Positions 11,996 to 22,900 of a stretch of 64,000 nt of DNA are shown in pieces. The position numbers and the translations under genes were made by a program. Under the pieces are notes generated by a model, which was given only the letters and a program-made list of their open reading frames with translations, did no database searches and had not been told where the DNA came from. How positions within the stretch are numbered: the first letter of the stretch is position 1; every line of letters starts with the position of its first letter. This DNA is from Amaranthus tricolor (taxonomy: Eukaryota; Streptophyta; Magnoliopsida; Caryophyllales; Amaranthaceae): the NCBI RefSeq assembly GCF_026212465.1, contig NC_080058.1, positions 15,368,537 through 15,432,536 of the forward strand, given 5' to 3'.

Positions 11996-12195
11996 TTGTG
12001 TTGAAATGGTTAGAATTGAAAATCATAGTCAAATGCTTGAAATTACATGCTAGGTTACATTTTTATGGTTTTTAAAGGGTTTTTGGCACTTTCTCGCATA
12101 AATTAGTTCAAACATGGTTTGTTTTACATGAAACTCGGCACACAACACTATTTGGTATATATTATTGTTTTGAAATGGTTAGATTTGAAATTACA
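11941..12195 (+). repeat. Local ~167-bp direct duplication
   Basis: The block 11943-12000 (GTGGTTTGTTTTGCATGAAA..., TTTGGTATATATTATTGT) reappears at 12113-12180 with a few differences. A related intron-like word (TGCTTGAAATTAC...TTTTTGGCAC) at 12030-12090 occurs again at 22932-22986, beyond the Sirevirus, which supports a single host CACTA element on both sides. Confidence 0.7.
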
Positions 12196-12225
12196 TTCTT
12201 ATGTTGTTCTAATATATTTCTATTC

Positions 12226-13675
12226 TGTAGACTCAATTAGGAACGGGAACAGCAACAAGAGGGGGGGTGAATTGTTGTTGTTACTAGTTTAAGCGTTTTT
12301 GCCCTGTTTTTGCGGAATTGAATAAAATAAATAAAGCTTAAACTTAGAGCAAAATAATTAAAAGAGACAAACGATTTTTACGTGGAAACCTTCTAGGCCT
12401 AAATAGAAGGAAAAACCACGACCCCTTGGGATTTCTAAATTCTCCACTATGTTTAAGGCAACTCGTTACAATTACATTAAACATCTTACTTCACTCGAAG
12501 CGCATCAACTAGGCCAACTCTTCTCTCTTAAATTGCTTCACTCAAAGCAACAAACTTAGCTTCACTAAAAGCTAATTCTCACCACTAGCTTCACTAGAAG
12601 CTTTCTCCTTAGCTTTACTCAAAGCTAATCTCTTCTCTAGCTTCATTAAAAGCTATCTAATTTCCCCCTTAGACTCACCCGAGTCTAATTACAAATTCTC
12701 TCAAAAACCCTTACAAAAGGATAATAATTCTCTAAAAATAAAATCAATGAGTTGCACAAGAAAATATTATAAATTAATTGGCATTTTTAAAACAAAATTT
12801 TCTTGTAAAAATTCTCCCATAGTTACGTATGATTTAATGGCTCATACTAAGGCAAGTTTTTATGAATAACCGAGTCTCTTATTTATAGAGCTAAAATCCC
12901 TAAGAATAAGGAATATTCCAATCCATTATTCCATTATCAAAAGATCATGGGAGTAATGTGGATAATGCAGCCATACGGTTATTTGACTAAGTCAAACCAG
13001 ACAGAAATAACCGCTGTCTTCTGTTCCCTTCAAGCAGCAGTTTCTTCAATAGCTGTTCCTGTTCCAGTACTAATTGCTAGAACGTGTTTGCTATAAATAG
13101 AAACGGTTATGCTTATTACGAATGGTTACTTGCTAACTTGTAGGTATAAGGACGGTCAAGAATGATAGCTAAGACCCATTCAACAACCACTAATTCTATT
13201 TTTAGTAAATCCAATATTTACTAAAAATAGATCCTAAAATAAAGGATCTTAGAAAATAAGGACGTTAATTCATTTTATTTAAGAAAAACGATTTACCAAT
13301 TAATTTAATAAATCACTACTGCAACAAATTAATTTTATTAAATACATTAACTAAAAATACTAATTAAAATATAATAACCAGAATTTTCAGTCAACGTAGT
13401 CAACCTTCAGCTTAGGAACAGTGCGCTGTCTCCAGACTTCAGTTTAGCTAGAACATCCAACTTGGGAACAGTAGACCTGCTGTCTCCATTTTACATCCCA
13501 AGCGATATGTTTCTCCTAACCTCTTTTGAAACCTTTTGACATGTACGTTTCCATAAGCTAAATCATAGGTACTATCAACGATCATTATCACGACCGGATA
13601 TCGACCTGCACAATCTCTAAAAACATGTTCGCTTAAATAAAGTGTAGTCATCATCAAAACTCAAGAGGTCCAACA
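12226..13675 (-). repeat. Sirevirus 3' LTR
   Basis: 1,450 bp, the right-hand LTR of the minus-strand element. It contains a TATA box on the minus strand (CTCTATAAATAAGAG, about 12877-12890) and a run of small AGCTT...AAGCT-type inverted words at 12540-12660. The minus-strand open frame of about 69 codons at its right end has no known function. Confidence 0.95.
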
Positions 13676-13691
13676 AATTCCCCCTTTTTGA
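13676..13691 (-). promoter_or_regulatory. Sirevirus polypurine tract next to 3' LTR
   Basis: On the minus strand, CAAAAAGGGGGAATT lies directly before the 3' LTR and is expected to prime plus-strand DNA synthesis. Confidence 0.8.
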
Positions 13692-14249
13692 TGATGACAA
13701 ACTTTTTAAACAAACTTAAACAAAATAGAGTAAAACCAATATTGAAGAGCATGTTCGAGATTAAAACAACTCTACATTACTTAGTAAATTAACTCGTTAC
13801 AATATAATTTACCAAGCATACATTAAAAACAAATTACTCTATTAATTAGAATTATTTAAAATAACTTAAGCATAATCAAAACATCGGAAGTAGTTTATAA
13901 CTTAAGATTTCAAATAGAACTAAAACAAAACAAAACTTACCAAACAAAACTTAAAGCACTGTAAGAACTTTTATCATAGCATTCAAGTAATCATCAGAGC
14001 ATATAAATCATAACAATCAAATTATGTATCTCAGTATGTATATCAGAGCTAAACTTATTACTAATCAAAGCTTAATTCAAATAAATCATCACATATAATC
14101 CAGTTCATATCAGAGCACGTATGAGCATGTATGCAGTAGTAAAACATATAGCATTCAGATCATAGAGCATAGCCACAGTCCTAATGTTCAACAGAATAAA
14201 TGTATATTAGACTAAGCATACTCAAGCATTATTTAAGTTTGTGCTAAAT

Positions 14250-14262
14250 ATTCCCCCTTTTG
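14250..14262 (-). promoter_or_regulatory. Second polypurine-tract copy
   Basis: The minus strand reads CAAAAGGGGGAAT, about 575 bp upstream of the LTR-proximal tract. Both copies sit next to a TGATGATGACA/TGACATCATTC-like word. Repeated polypurine tracts upstream of the 3' LTR are a known trait of Sireviruses. Confidence 0.6.
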
Positions 14263-14535
14263 ACATCATTCAAAAAGAATTGGAGCAATCAAGCCACAGC
14301 ACTAAACATATAGTTATAGTCAAAGAGAGAATAAGGATGCAAAAATGAAAAGCGAGTACCAATGAATACAAACATGATCAACAATGATGAAAATAACAGA
14401 TATTAAGTAGCACAAAAAGAAAATATGATTCAGTGTATTAAGCAGTACCCCAGCTGGTACAAAATGAAAAACATAAAAAGATTGTTTAATGAGAGTGATA
14501 GTTGCAACAAATAAGAAGGAATGAAAAAGGAGAAA

Positions 14536-16189
14536 TTAAGTTGCAGGAGCTTCATCATAAACATATTCTGTCTCCACCTCTACTGTGTCCAGTTTGGCCC
14601 CTAAACGTGATTCCATTTGGTCCATTTGAGCAGATAGTGAGGCTATAGAGACACGAATTTCATCTTTAAACACAAGGAAGCTTGACTGCAAATCATTGAG
14701 TTTCAGGAGAATGGAGGTTAGAGGGTCAGTGGGAACTGTAGTGTCACCTAAACCTTGATGTGGTGAAGGGGGTACAGGTGATGGTGATGGTATAGGTGAC
14801 TTAGGTGGTGAAGATGGTCGTATTGGTGATTGTGGTGGTAATGGTTTATGGTATGACGGTGTGGCAGGTCTAGGTGAGGAAGGTTGGCTTGGTTATGCTG
14901 TTGTGTATGAGGTAGAGTCATCATCAATAACAACAACAGGTTTCTTTCCTTTAGAAGCTAGCCTTCTACTCTTCCTAGGGGTCAAACCAGGTGAAGAACC
15001 CTTCTCATTTTTCTTTTCTTCTTCCTCCACAGCAACTTTCACCAGTTCCTTCTCTACTTCCCCCTTACAAGAGTTTTCCTCCTGTTCTTCCTCCTTAGAA
15101 TGCCCTTTTGCCTTCTCAGTGGCAGAGGGAACAGGCTCCTCCTGTTCCTCCTTGTTTACTTCCTCCTCCTCAACATTTTCTTCAACTTCTTCTTCTTCAT
15201 TGGTGTCCTCTGATTGTTCAAAAATGTTCTCAAGGGTCCCATTTTCAGTTAATCTTAGGTGTAAATTTTTCAAACATTTTACACCCACTTTGTTGTTTGG
15301 ACCCATGGGATAGTTTGGACCATCAAGAGGAACACCCAATTTCTTAAATATCCAGGTCAACAGTCCACCATATCTTAACACATTCCTTTTAAAAATACAA
15401 TCATTTAAATGACAAATCATTAAAGAAGGAAAATTAATCTTGATGTGGTTCGCCAGACAGTAGATTAACGTAGCATCTTTAAGACTAACCTCACTTCTTT
15501 TGGATGTGCGAGGCAAAATGAATCTTCTTGCTATGTTGTACAACAGTTTGTGCATAGGTGATAGCACATTATGACTAACTTTTCCCTTTTTCTCATTCAA
15601 CCCTAAAAACTTCCAAACTGACTTCTCATTTATACCAGAAAAATTAATTTTTGACCCAACAACATATCTATCAAAACCAGTCGAGGGAACACCCAACCAT
15701 CCTCCTAAAATCAGGTTATTAAATTCAAGTTTGATCCCCTTTACTTCACTAGTGCAGACTCCATGGTCAAAAGAAAAATTTAAAGCAAACTCACGCATTA
15801 AGTTGGGATACATTGGGTTACAGCAATAGTTTCCCATTAAAGATTCCCAAGCTTGATTTTGCAATATGGCGTGAAATTGAGGAAAAAAAAAATTTTGATT
15901 CATACCATTGTTTGTCCAATCCGAAGCCAACAATCATTTCTTTTGATATCTCTTCAGCAGATACCTTAACATTAACCTTTGCCCTCTTTGAGGATGATTT
16001 CCTCACTGTAGCATCTCCTTTGCGCTTCGAACTTTCATGCACTTCAGAAGGATTAGGTGTGTCCTGCTGCTTTCTTGATGAAGACTCAGTTTTAGGAGTG
16101 AGTGGTGTTGGATAGATGACTTGAAGAGGTGTGGGTTGTTCCATTTTTGGGGTTTGATTCTTGGTTTTCATGGTGGTTTGAAAGTTCAA
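14536..16189 (-). pseudogene. Sirevirus envelope-like ORF (interrupted)
   Basis: This is the extra ORF downstream of pol. It starts near 16189 or the next ATG at 16171. A basic K/S/T-rich N-terminus with a KRKGDATVRKSSSKRAK stretch looks like a nuclear-localisation patch. The central globular part (about 15890-15250) matches the plant-transposon env-like family wording (NFSGINEKSVWKFLGL, GVPLDGPNYPMG). An acidic E-rich stretch follows, then RKSRRLASKGKK. The frame is broken at a ten-A run near 15890 and by an in-frame TAA at 14893-14895. Beyond it the same frame continues through a P/S-rich segment to a short coiled coil and TAA at 14536-14538. No signal peptide or clear membrane segment is visible, so an envelope role is only by name. 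Confidence 0.75.
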
Positions 16190-16660
16190 GAGAAAGAAAA
16201 ACTAGGTTGAAGACGGTTTTGGGGGTTAAATGCAATTGATGATGAAGTGAAGGATTTGACTTGAGAGAGAGTATAAAATGCATGTGAGGGGACGTGTGTT
16301 TAGGTAATTCAAGTTCCTTATTTAATTCGTGCATATGAACACAAAATGTGAAATGGAAACAGACGAATTTAGTGAAGAACTATGATGATTTAACTCCCAC
16401 TTCTTAAAAAATTGCTGGATAAATATATATATTTAATATTATGAAGAAAAAATTTTTATGAAAATAAAAGATAAATGAAATTTTATGCTACTACAATCTG
16501 ATCAAATCAAACATGCAATCATAAGAGCACTCACAGTATATACTTTTAAATAGTGCGTACCTGATTCTTTCAATAATTGATTTTTCAATCAAGATTTTTG
16601 TGGTTGATCGTCTTTTTCAAATTTCCATTTTGTCTTTAAGGATCACATTTATCACTTACT

Positions 16661-18274
16661 TCAATTCAACTTAATCATGCCCAGTTCTAATCTCATCTTT
16701 TCATGTTGTTCCCTTGGAAGCGGCTTTGTCATGATATCAACTATTTGCTCGTTTGTATTAACATGCTTGACGATAATATTTTTATTTTCGACGTTGTCCT
16801 TAAGAAAATGATGCCTAATGTGAATATGTTTTACTCTAGAATGATGCACTGGATCTTTTGAAATGCATATGGCACTGGTATTATCACAATAAATAGGAAC
16901 ACATTCAAACTTAATACCAAAATCTCTTAGCTGTTGTTTTATCCAAAGCATTTGGGAACAGCAAGCTGCTGCTGCTACATATTCAGCTTCGGCAGTGGAT
17001 AGTGCAACAGTGTTTTGTTTCTTGGAACTCCATGAAACTAAACATGAGCCAAGAAATTGTACCATACCTGATGTACTTTTTCTATTTACAAGATCACCTG
17101 CATAATCTGCATCACTAAAACCTTTCAAATCATAAACATCACTTTTAGGGTAAAATAAGGACAAGTCATCTGTTCCCTTCAAGTATCTTAGAATTCGTTT
17201 AACTGCAGTGAGATGTGATTCTTTAGGATTGGATTGAAATCTAGCACATAAACCAACACTAAAAACAATATCGGGTCTACTAGCAGTTAGATATAATAAA
17301 GAGCCAATCATGCCTCTATACATAGTTTGATCAATAGTTGTTCCATTTGGGTCTTCATCTAATCTAACACTTGTAGCCATAGGTGTATGGTTGGTTTTAG
17401 CATTGTTTAGTCCATATTTCTTAAGAAGTTCTTTGATGTATTTTTGTTGATGAATAAAGATACCATTAGCAGTTTGTTTAATTTGCAAACCAAGAAAGAA
17501 ATTTAATTCTCCCATCATGCTCATTTCAAATTCAGTGCTCATTAGGTTAGCAAATTCTTTACACAACAGTTCATTGGTGGCTCCAAAGATAATATCATCA
17601 ACATATATTTGAACAACTAAAATATTCGAACCACTATTCTTAAAGAATAAGGTTTTGACAATTTTGCCTCTTACAAAGTCATTTTGAATCAAAAACTTTG
17701 ATAGTCTTTCATACCATTGCCTAGGAGCTTGTTTCAAGCCATAAAGAGCTTTATCAAGCTTGTAGACATGATCAAGACAAGAGGTAATTTCAAAGCCTGG
17801 GGGTTGTCCAACAAAAACTTCTTCATCAAGAAAACCATTTAAGAAAGCACATTTCACATCCATTTGATATAACTTAAAGTTCATAAATGCAGCAAAAGAA
17901 ATTAAAATTCTAATAGCCTCTAACCTTGCTACCGGAGCAAATGTCTCAGTATAATCAATACCTTCTTGTTGATTGTATCCTTTGACCACGAGCCTTGCTT
18001 TGTTTCTAACAATTATTCCATGCTCATCTAGTTTATTCCGAAATACCCATTTCAAACCAATTACCTTTTTGTGTTTCGGTTTGGGTTCCATGTGCCATAC
18101 TTTATTTCTTTCAAATTCATTTAATTCATCTTGCATGGCTACAACCCATTCGGAATCCTTTAGAGCTTCTTCATGATTCTTGGGCTCGAGTGATGATAGG
18201 AACGCAAAGTGTGCACAAAAGTTTCTCATTTGAGATCTAGTTTGTGTTCCTTTATTCAAAGCACTTATAATCAA
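16661..18274 (-). pseudogene. Sirevirus reverse transcriptase-RNase H
   Basis: 537 codons from the first Met. They contain the copia RT signatures [30 protein letters not shown] and YVDD (residues 224-227, catalytic aspartates present). RNase H follows with DADYAGD, STAEAEY and [10 protein letters not shown] and RNase H read through without a break. The frame is separated from the integrase only by a TGA at 18302-18304, where a tryptophan is expected, so this is the 3' part of a single broken pol gene. It would copy element RNA into DNA in virus-like particles. Confidence 0.93.
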
Positions 18275-18301
18275 ATCAAGAGGATGATAACTTTGATATT
18301 T

Positions 18302-19537
18302 TCAAGGTTTGGGCACAAATTCTCTTGTGGGAACAGTAGCATGTTCTGGTTCATCAGCTTGATTGACATTCTGTTCAGCTACTGGATCAACTTGCTCGTC
18401 TGTGGGAACAGCTGGATTGGGAACAGTCTGTTGGTTCTGAAGTACTAGCTGTTCCTGATCAAGATCGTTCCTTTCTGCCTCTTCTGGGATCAGTTGTTCA
18501 CGTGCTGTTCCTTGATCTTGCATTTTCATTTCTTCTTCATCATTCTCTAGATTTGCAAGACCTATCTTAAAATTATTTGTATCCTGTTCACTTGACAAAA
18601 AGTTAGTTTCATCGAAAATTATGTGAACGGATTCTTCCACACTCATTGTTCTTTTGTTATAAACTCTATATGCCTTACTTTGAGATGAATAGCCAAGAAA
18701 TACTGCTTCATCACTTCTTTCATCAAATTTACCTATATTTCGTTTTCCATTAACATGTACAAAACATTTGCTTCCAAACACACGAAAATAGGAGATATTT
18801 GGTTTAACACCTTTAAGCAATTCATAGGGTGTCTTTGAAGTGATTGGTCTTATTAATATACGATTCAAAATATAACATGCAGTATTAACAACTTCGGCCC
18901 AAAAATTTCTAGGTAGACCACTAGCAATTAACATGGTTCTAGCCATTTCCTCTAAAGTTCTATTTTTCCTTTCTACTACACCATTTTGTTGTGGTGTTCG
19001 TGGTGCCGAAAAATTATGACTTAATCCATGCTCATTGCAATAATTCATGAAACTTGAATTTTCGAATTCTCTTCCATGATCTGACCTTATGTGAATAATT
19101 TGATTATTGGTAGATTTTTGTATTTTGTTAGCAAAAGAAACAAACTCATTAAAAGCTTCATCTTTACTAACTAAAAATAAAATCCAAGTAAATCTACTGT
19201 AATCATCAACAATAACAAACACATATCTTTTGCCACTATGACTTTGTGTTCTCATAGGTCCACATAGATCCATATGTAATAATTCAAGTGGTTTAGTGGT
19301 GGTCACAATATTCTTTGATTTAAAAGATGACATCACTTGTTTTCCTTTGGCACAAGGATCACAAATTTCATCCTTAAGGAATTTTATAGCTGGTAATCCT
19401 CTAACTAGGTCTTTTGATCTTAATGTATTAATCAATGTATAACTAGCATGACCTAGACGCTTATGCCAAAGAAGTGGGTCTTCTTCTATGACACTTAAAC
19501 ATGTTAGACTGGTTTTGGGAACAGTGTCCAGGTCCAC
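18302..19537 (-). pseudogene. Sirevirus integrase
   Basis: 411 codons. The HHCC zinc region shows LWHKRLGHAS and CDPCAKGKQ. The catalytic DDE is present: D in HMDLCGP, D in IRSDHGREF and E in GVVERKNRTL. The GKFDERSDEAVFLGYS motif near the C-terminus is normal for copia integrases. The ORF ends at TGA 18302-18304 and is cut off from the protease by frameshifts near 19615 and 19690. Motifs are intact but the protein cannot be made as one polyprotein. Confidence 0.92.
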
Positions 19538-19638
19538 AACATAAGTGTTCCCTTTTCTGATTCCCTCAAGAACGGTGTCTCCTGTGTCATTCCTAGAAAT
19601 AATGCACCCTTTTTGAAGTAAAGTTCATAGAGTTACCT

Positions 19639-19881
19639 TTAACGCAAAATTGAGAAATACTTAGTAGATTGTGTTTTAAATTCTCGACAAAAAAAAACAT
19701 TGTCAATGGCATGGGAACATGACCTTCCAACCTTTCCTTTGACGATTATCTCACCCTTCATATTGTTACCGAAGGTTACTGTTCCCCCATCATAGGCTTC
19801 AAGTGAGAGAAATTTAGATTTGTCACCCGTCATGTGCTTGGAACACCCACTGTCGAGATACCATGAGCTGTTCCCCCTCAC
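19639..19881 (-). pseudogene. Sirevirus protease (frameshifted)
   Basis: It carries WYLDSGCSKHMTGD with the catalytic D-S-G of a retroelement aspartic protease, then GGTVTFGNN. The frame leaves its usual continuation at a nine-A run (plus strand 19689-19697), one base longer than the open frame needs. A second single-base excess in a T5 run near 19610 also separates protease from integrase. The upstream frame is open without a Met and joins the gag zinc region. Confidence 0.85.
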
Positions 19882-20856
19882 TTGGACCTGAAAGAAATAA
19901 ATTGTTAGTTACAGGAACCCAGGCTGTCTTGGGTTCTTTGTCGATTTTACAAGAATCTTTTTTCTTAATCAGAATGTTATCGACATAATTTCTGTTGGAG
20001 ACAGTGTACTGTTCCCTTTTGGTGCACTGGTCCTTCAGATGGCCAGTTCCTCCACCGAAGGAACAGATTCTGTCTCTAGGGAGATCAACGTAAACTTTCT
20101 TCTTCTTGTTATTCTTAAAGTAATTTAGGCCTTTTGAATTTTTACTTTTGGCATCTTAAATCTATTTGGGAGAAATTTTGATTTTCCCTTTTTCTCTTGA
20201 AATTAATTCAAGTTTATCATAATTGTTACGGTTAGGTTCTAGATTCAACTTTAAATTTTGAAAATCATAGCATAAATCTTTAATAGATGCATCATTGAAT
20301 TCTTCATTTAAGCCTAATAATTTGTATTGTGATAACTCAATATTAAGAATAACATTTTCCTTTTTAATTCTCTCCATACTTTCCTTTAGGATTATGTTTA
20401 GGTCCAACAAACCGAAAAATCTGTTTTGGACATCATATCTAAAGGTGTTTATATAGGAGACATGGTCTTTGCTTACCTTGAGTTCCTTTTCTAATTGGAG
20501 ACACTGAACATTGCAATTTTCAAGTTTAATTTGTGTCTCCTTTAGCAACTCTATTAATTTATTTTTACTCAATTTGGATGGATGGACAAAAAAATGAGTT
20601 AGAAGAACATACCTGCTTTATGGCAAAGGCATTAATTTCTACCTTTTGAAAATCTTCTTTTTTCAAATACGATTTGGGTTTGGGAGCAATTTCATGATTG
20701 GAGTTAGTAATGGTTACCTCAAAATCTCCAATTTCGATGTCTCTCCAAACTTGATAATTTTCCGCTTTGATGAAAATCTCCATCCTATTCTTCCATTATG
20801 TATAGAATTTTTCCATCGAACATGGGCGGTCTTTGAGTAGAATAACCTTCTTCCAT
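19882..20856 (-). pseudogene. Sirevirus gag (internally deleted)
   Basis: It starts at ATG 20856 (MEEGYSTQRPPMFDG), is frameshifted near 20785, and continues MEIFIKAENYQVWRDIE...INAFAIK (20783-20620). The rest of the expected capsid core is missing. The sequence jumps to a lysine-rich coiled-coil segment (KLIELLKETQIKLENC..., 20572-20162) and then to a zinc-knuckle region (about 20035-20075). There the CCHC motif reads C-S-F-G-GGTGH-LKDQ-C: the second cysteine is replaced by glycine. The gag product therefore could not form a normal particle. Confidence 0.8.
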
Positions 20857-20930
20857 TCGCTCGTTCATAATTGACATTTTCGGGAACACCAGAATCTGCC
20901 CTCAGGGTTTCCTGATCTACTGGGAACAGG

Positions 20931-20942
20931 GCTCTGATACCA
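20931..20942 (-). promoter_or_regulatory. Sirevirus primer-binding site (tRNA-iMet)
   Basis: The minus strand reads TGGTATCAGAGC, a perfect match to the plant initiator-Met primer site, two bases from the 5' LTR. Confidence 0.95.
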
Positions 20943-20944
20943 AT

Positions 20945-22394
20945 TGTAGACTCAATTAGGAACGGGAACAGCAACAAGAGGGGGGGTGAATTGTTGTTGT
21001 TACTAGTTTAAGCGTTTTTGCCCTGTTTTTGCGGAATTGAATAAAATAAATAAAGCTTAAACTTAGAGCAAAATAATTAAAAGAGACAAACGATTTTTAC
21101 GTGGAAACCTTCTAGGCCTAAATAGAAGGAAAAACCACGACCCCTTGGGATTTCTAAATTCTCCACTATGTTTAAGGCAACTCGTTACAATTACATTAAA
21201 CATCTTACTTCACTCGAAGCGCATCAACTAGGCCAACTCTTCTCTCTTAAATTGCTTCACTCAAAGCAACAAACTTAGCTTCACTAAAAGCTAATTCTCA
21301 CCACTAGCTTCACTAGAAGCTTTCTCCTTAGCTTTACTCAAAGCTAATCTCTTCTCTAGCTTCATTAAAAGCTATCTAATTTCCCCCTTAGACTCACCCG
21401 AGTCTAATTACAAATTCTCTCAAAAACCCTTACAAAAGGATAATAATTCTCTAAAAATAAAATCAATGAGTTGCACAAGAAAATATTATAAATTAATTGG
21501 CATTTTTAAAACAAAATTTTCTTGTAAAAATTCTCCCATAGTTACGTATGATTTAATGGCTCATACTAAGGCAAGTTTTTATGAATAACCGAGTCTCTTA
21601 TTTATAGAGCTAAAATCCCTAAGAATAAGGAATATTCCAATCCATTATTCCATTATCAAAAGATCATGGGAGTAATGTGGATAATGCAGCCATACGGTTA
21701 TTTGACTAAGTCAAACCAGACAGAAATAACCGCTGTCTTCTGTTCCCTTCAAGCAGCAGTTTCTTCAATAGCTGTTCCTGTTCCAGTACTAATTGCTAGA
21801 ACGTGTTTGCTATAAATAGAAACGGTTATGCTTATTACGAATGGTTACTTGCTAACTTGTAGGTATAAGGACGGTCAAGAATGATAGCTAAGACCCATTC
21901 AACAACCACTAATTCTATTTTTAGTAAATCCAATATTTACTAAAAATAGATCCTAAAATAAAGGATCTTAGAAAATAAGGACGTTAATTCATTTTATTTA
22001 AGAAAAACGATTTACCAATTAATTTAATAAATCACTACTGCAACAAATTAATTTTATTAAATACATTAACTAAAAATACTAATTAAAATATAATAACCAG
22101 AATTTTCAGTCAACGTAGTCAACCTTCAGCTTAGGAACAGTGCGCTGTCTCCAGACTTCAGTTTAGCTAGAACATCCAACTTGGGAACAGTAGACCTGCT
22201 GTCTCCATTTTACATCCCAAGCGATATGCTTCTCCTAACCTCTTTTGAAACCTTTTGACATGTACGTTTCCATAAGCTAAATCATAGGTACTATCAACGA
22301 TCATTATCACGACCGGATATCGACCTGCACAATCTCTAAAAACATGTTCGCTTAAATAAAGTGTAGTCATCATCAAAACTCAAGAGGTCCAACA
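20945..22394 (-). repeat. Sirevirus 5' LTR
   Basis: 1,450 bp, matching the other LTR except C22229 versus T13510 by eye. The promoter TATA (CTCTATAAATAAGAG on the minus strand) is at about 21596-21609. Confidence 0.95.
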
Positions 22395-22421
22395 TATTCA
22401 TATTTATTCATGTACTCATTT

Positions 22422-22900
22422 ACAATGCACCTTTTCAGAGATGAAACTATCCCCGAGATTGAGACATCTGATAATGAGCATCATAGTGAGTCGGATAACG
22501 ACTATGACGAACCATTTGTTAGACACGAGAGGATGGCTGAAGACGCCCACTATATCCCTTGGAGATTGAATTAGTACCAACGAATGCTCCCAGTACCCAT
22601 GCATTTGGAATACAATGCATTGGGTCAACCTTATGGCAAATGGAGTAGGCAATATGGGAAACAAATCGGCATATGTATCCGTAAAATTTCCATATTGTAC
22701 GCATGGAACGAGGTTCCAGAGGGTTTGAAGAATTCTCTATGGGATGATACTGTGGTAAGCAACTTTATTATTTTTATTCATTCAGTTTCATTTTAGAATC
22801 TTTTTCACATTCAGAACGATGAAGAGATGAAAAATATTTTTCTTTCAGCTGTTGCTGAAAGATTCGAAGATTTTAAATCCAAGCTTGTAACTAGCTAGAT
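22422..22900 (+). pseudogene. CACTA TNPA-like (Transposase_24) fragment
   Basis: Two exon-like pieces (to about 22754 and from 22814) resemble the plant Transposase_24 (Ptta/En/Spm) domain: LEYNALGQPYGKWSRQYGKQ, then a W-x-x-V-P-E-x-x-K-x-x-L-W-D-D helix. After an intron follows an A-E-R-F-E-D-F-K-S-K-L-V ending, equivalent to the family's RWxDFKSxLT. An in-frame stop near 22573 precedes the best-conserved part. In intact CACTA elements this second protein binds subterminal repeats. Only a fragment is left. Confidence 0.6.

Larger units (their letters stand above)
12226..22394 (-). mobile_element. Young Sirevirus (Ty1/copia) element, defective
   Basis: This 10,169-bp element has 1,450-bp LTRs at both ends (12226-13675 and 20945-22394), each TG...CA. 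The perfect 5-bp target duplication is TATTC (12221-12225 and 22395-22399). Read on the minus strand it has a tRNA-iMet primer site, gag, protease, integrase, reverse transcriptase/RNase H, an envelope-like ORF and polypurine tracts. This order, with the extra ORF after pol, is typical of the Sirevirus (SIRE/Maximus) lineage. By eye the LTRs differ at only one base (T13510 versus C22229). Despite that youth, gag is internally deleted and pol and env-like ORFs carry stops and frameshifts. Confidence 0.95.

Noticed and set aside
14861..15313. Plus-strand serine-rich 150-codon frame
   Set aside because: Antisense shadow of the acidic part of the Sirevirus env-like ORF.
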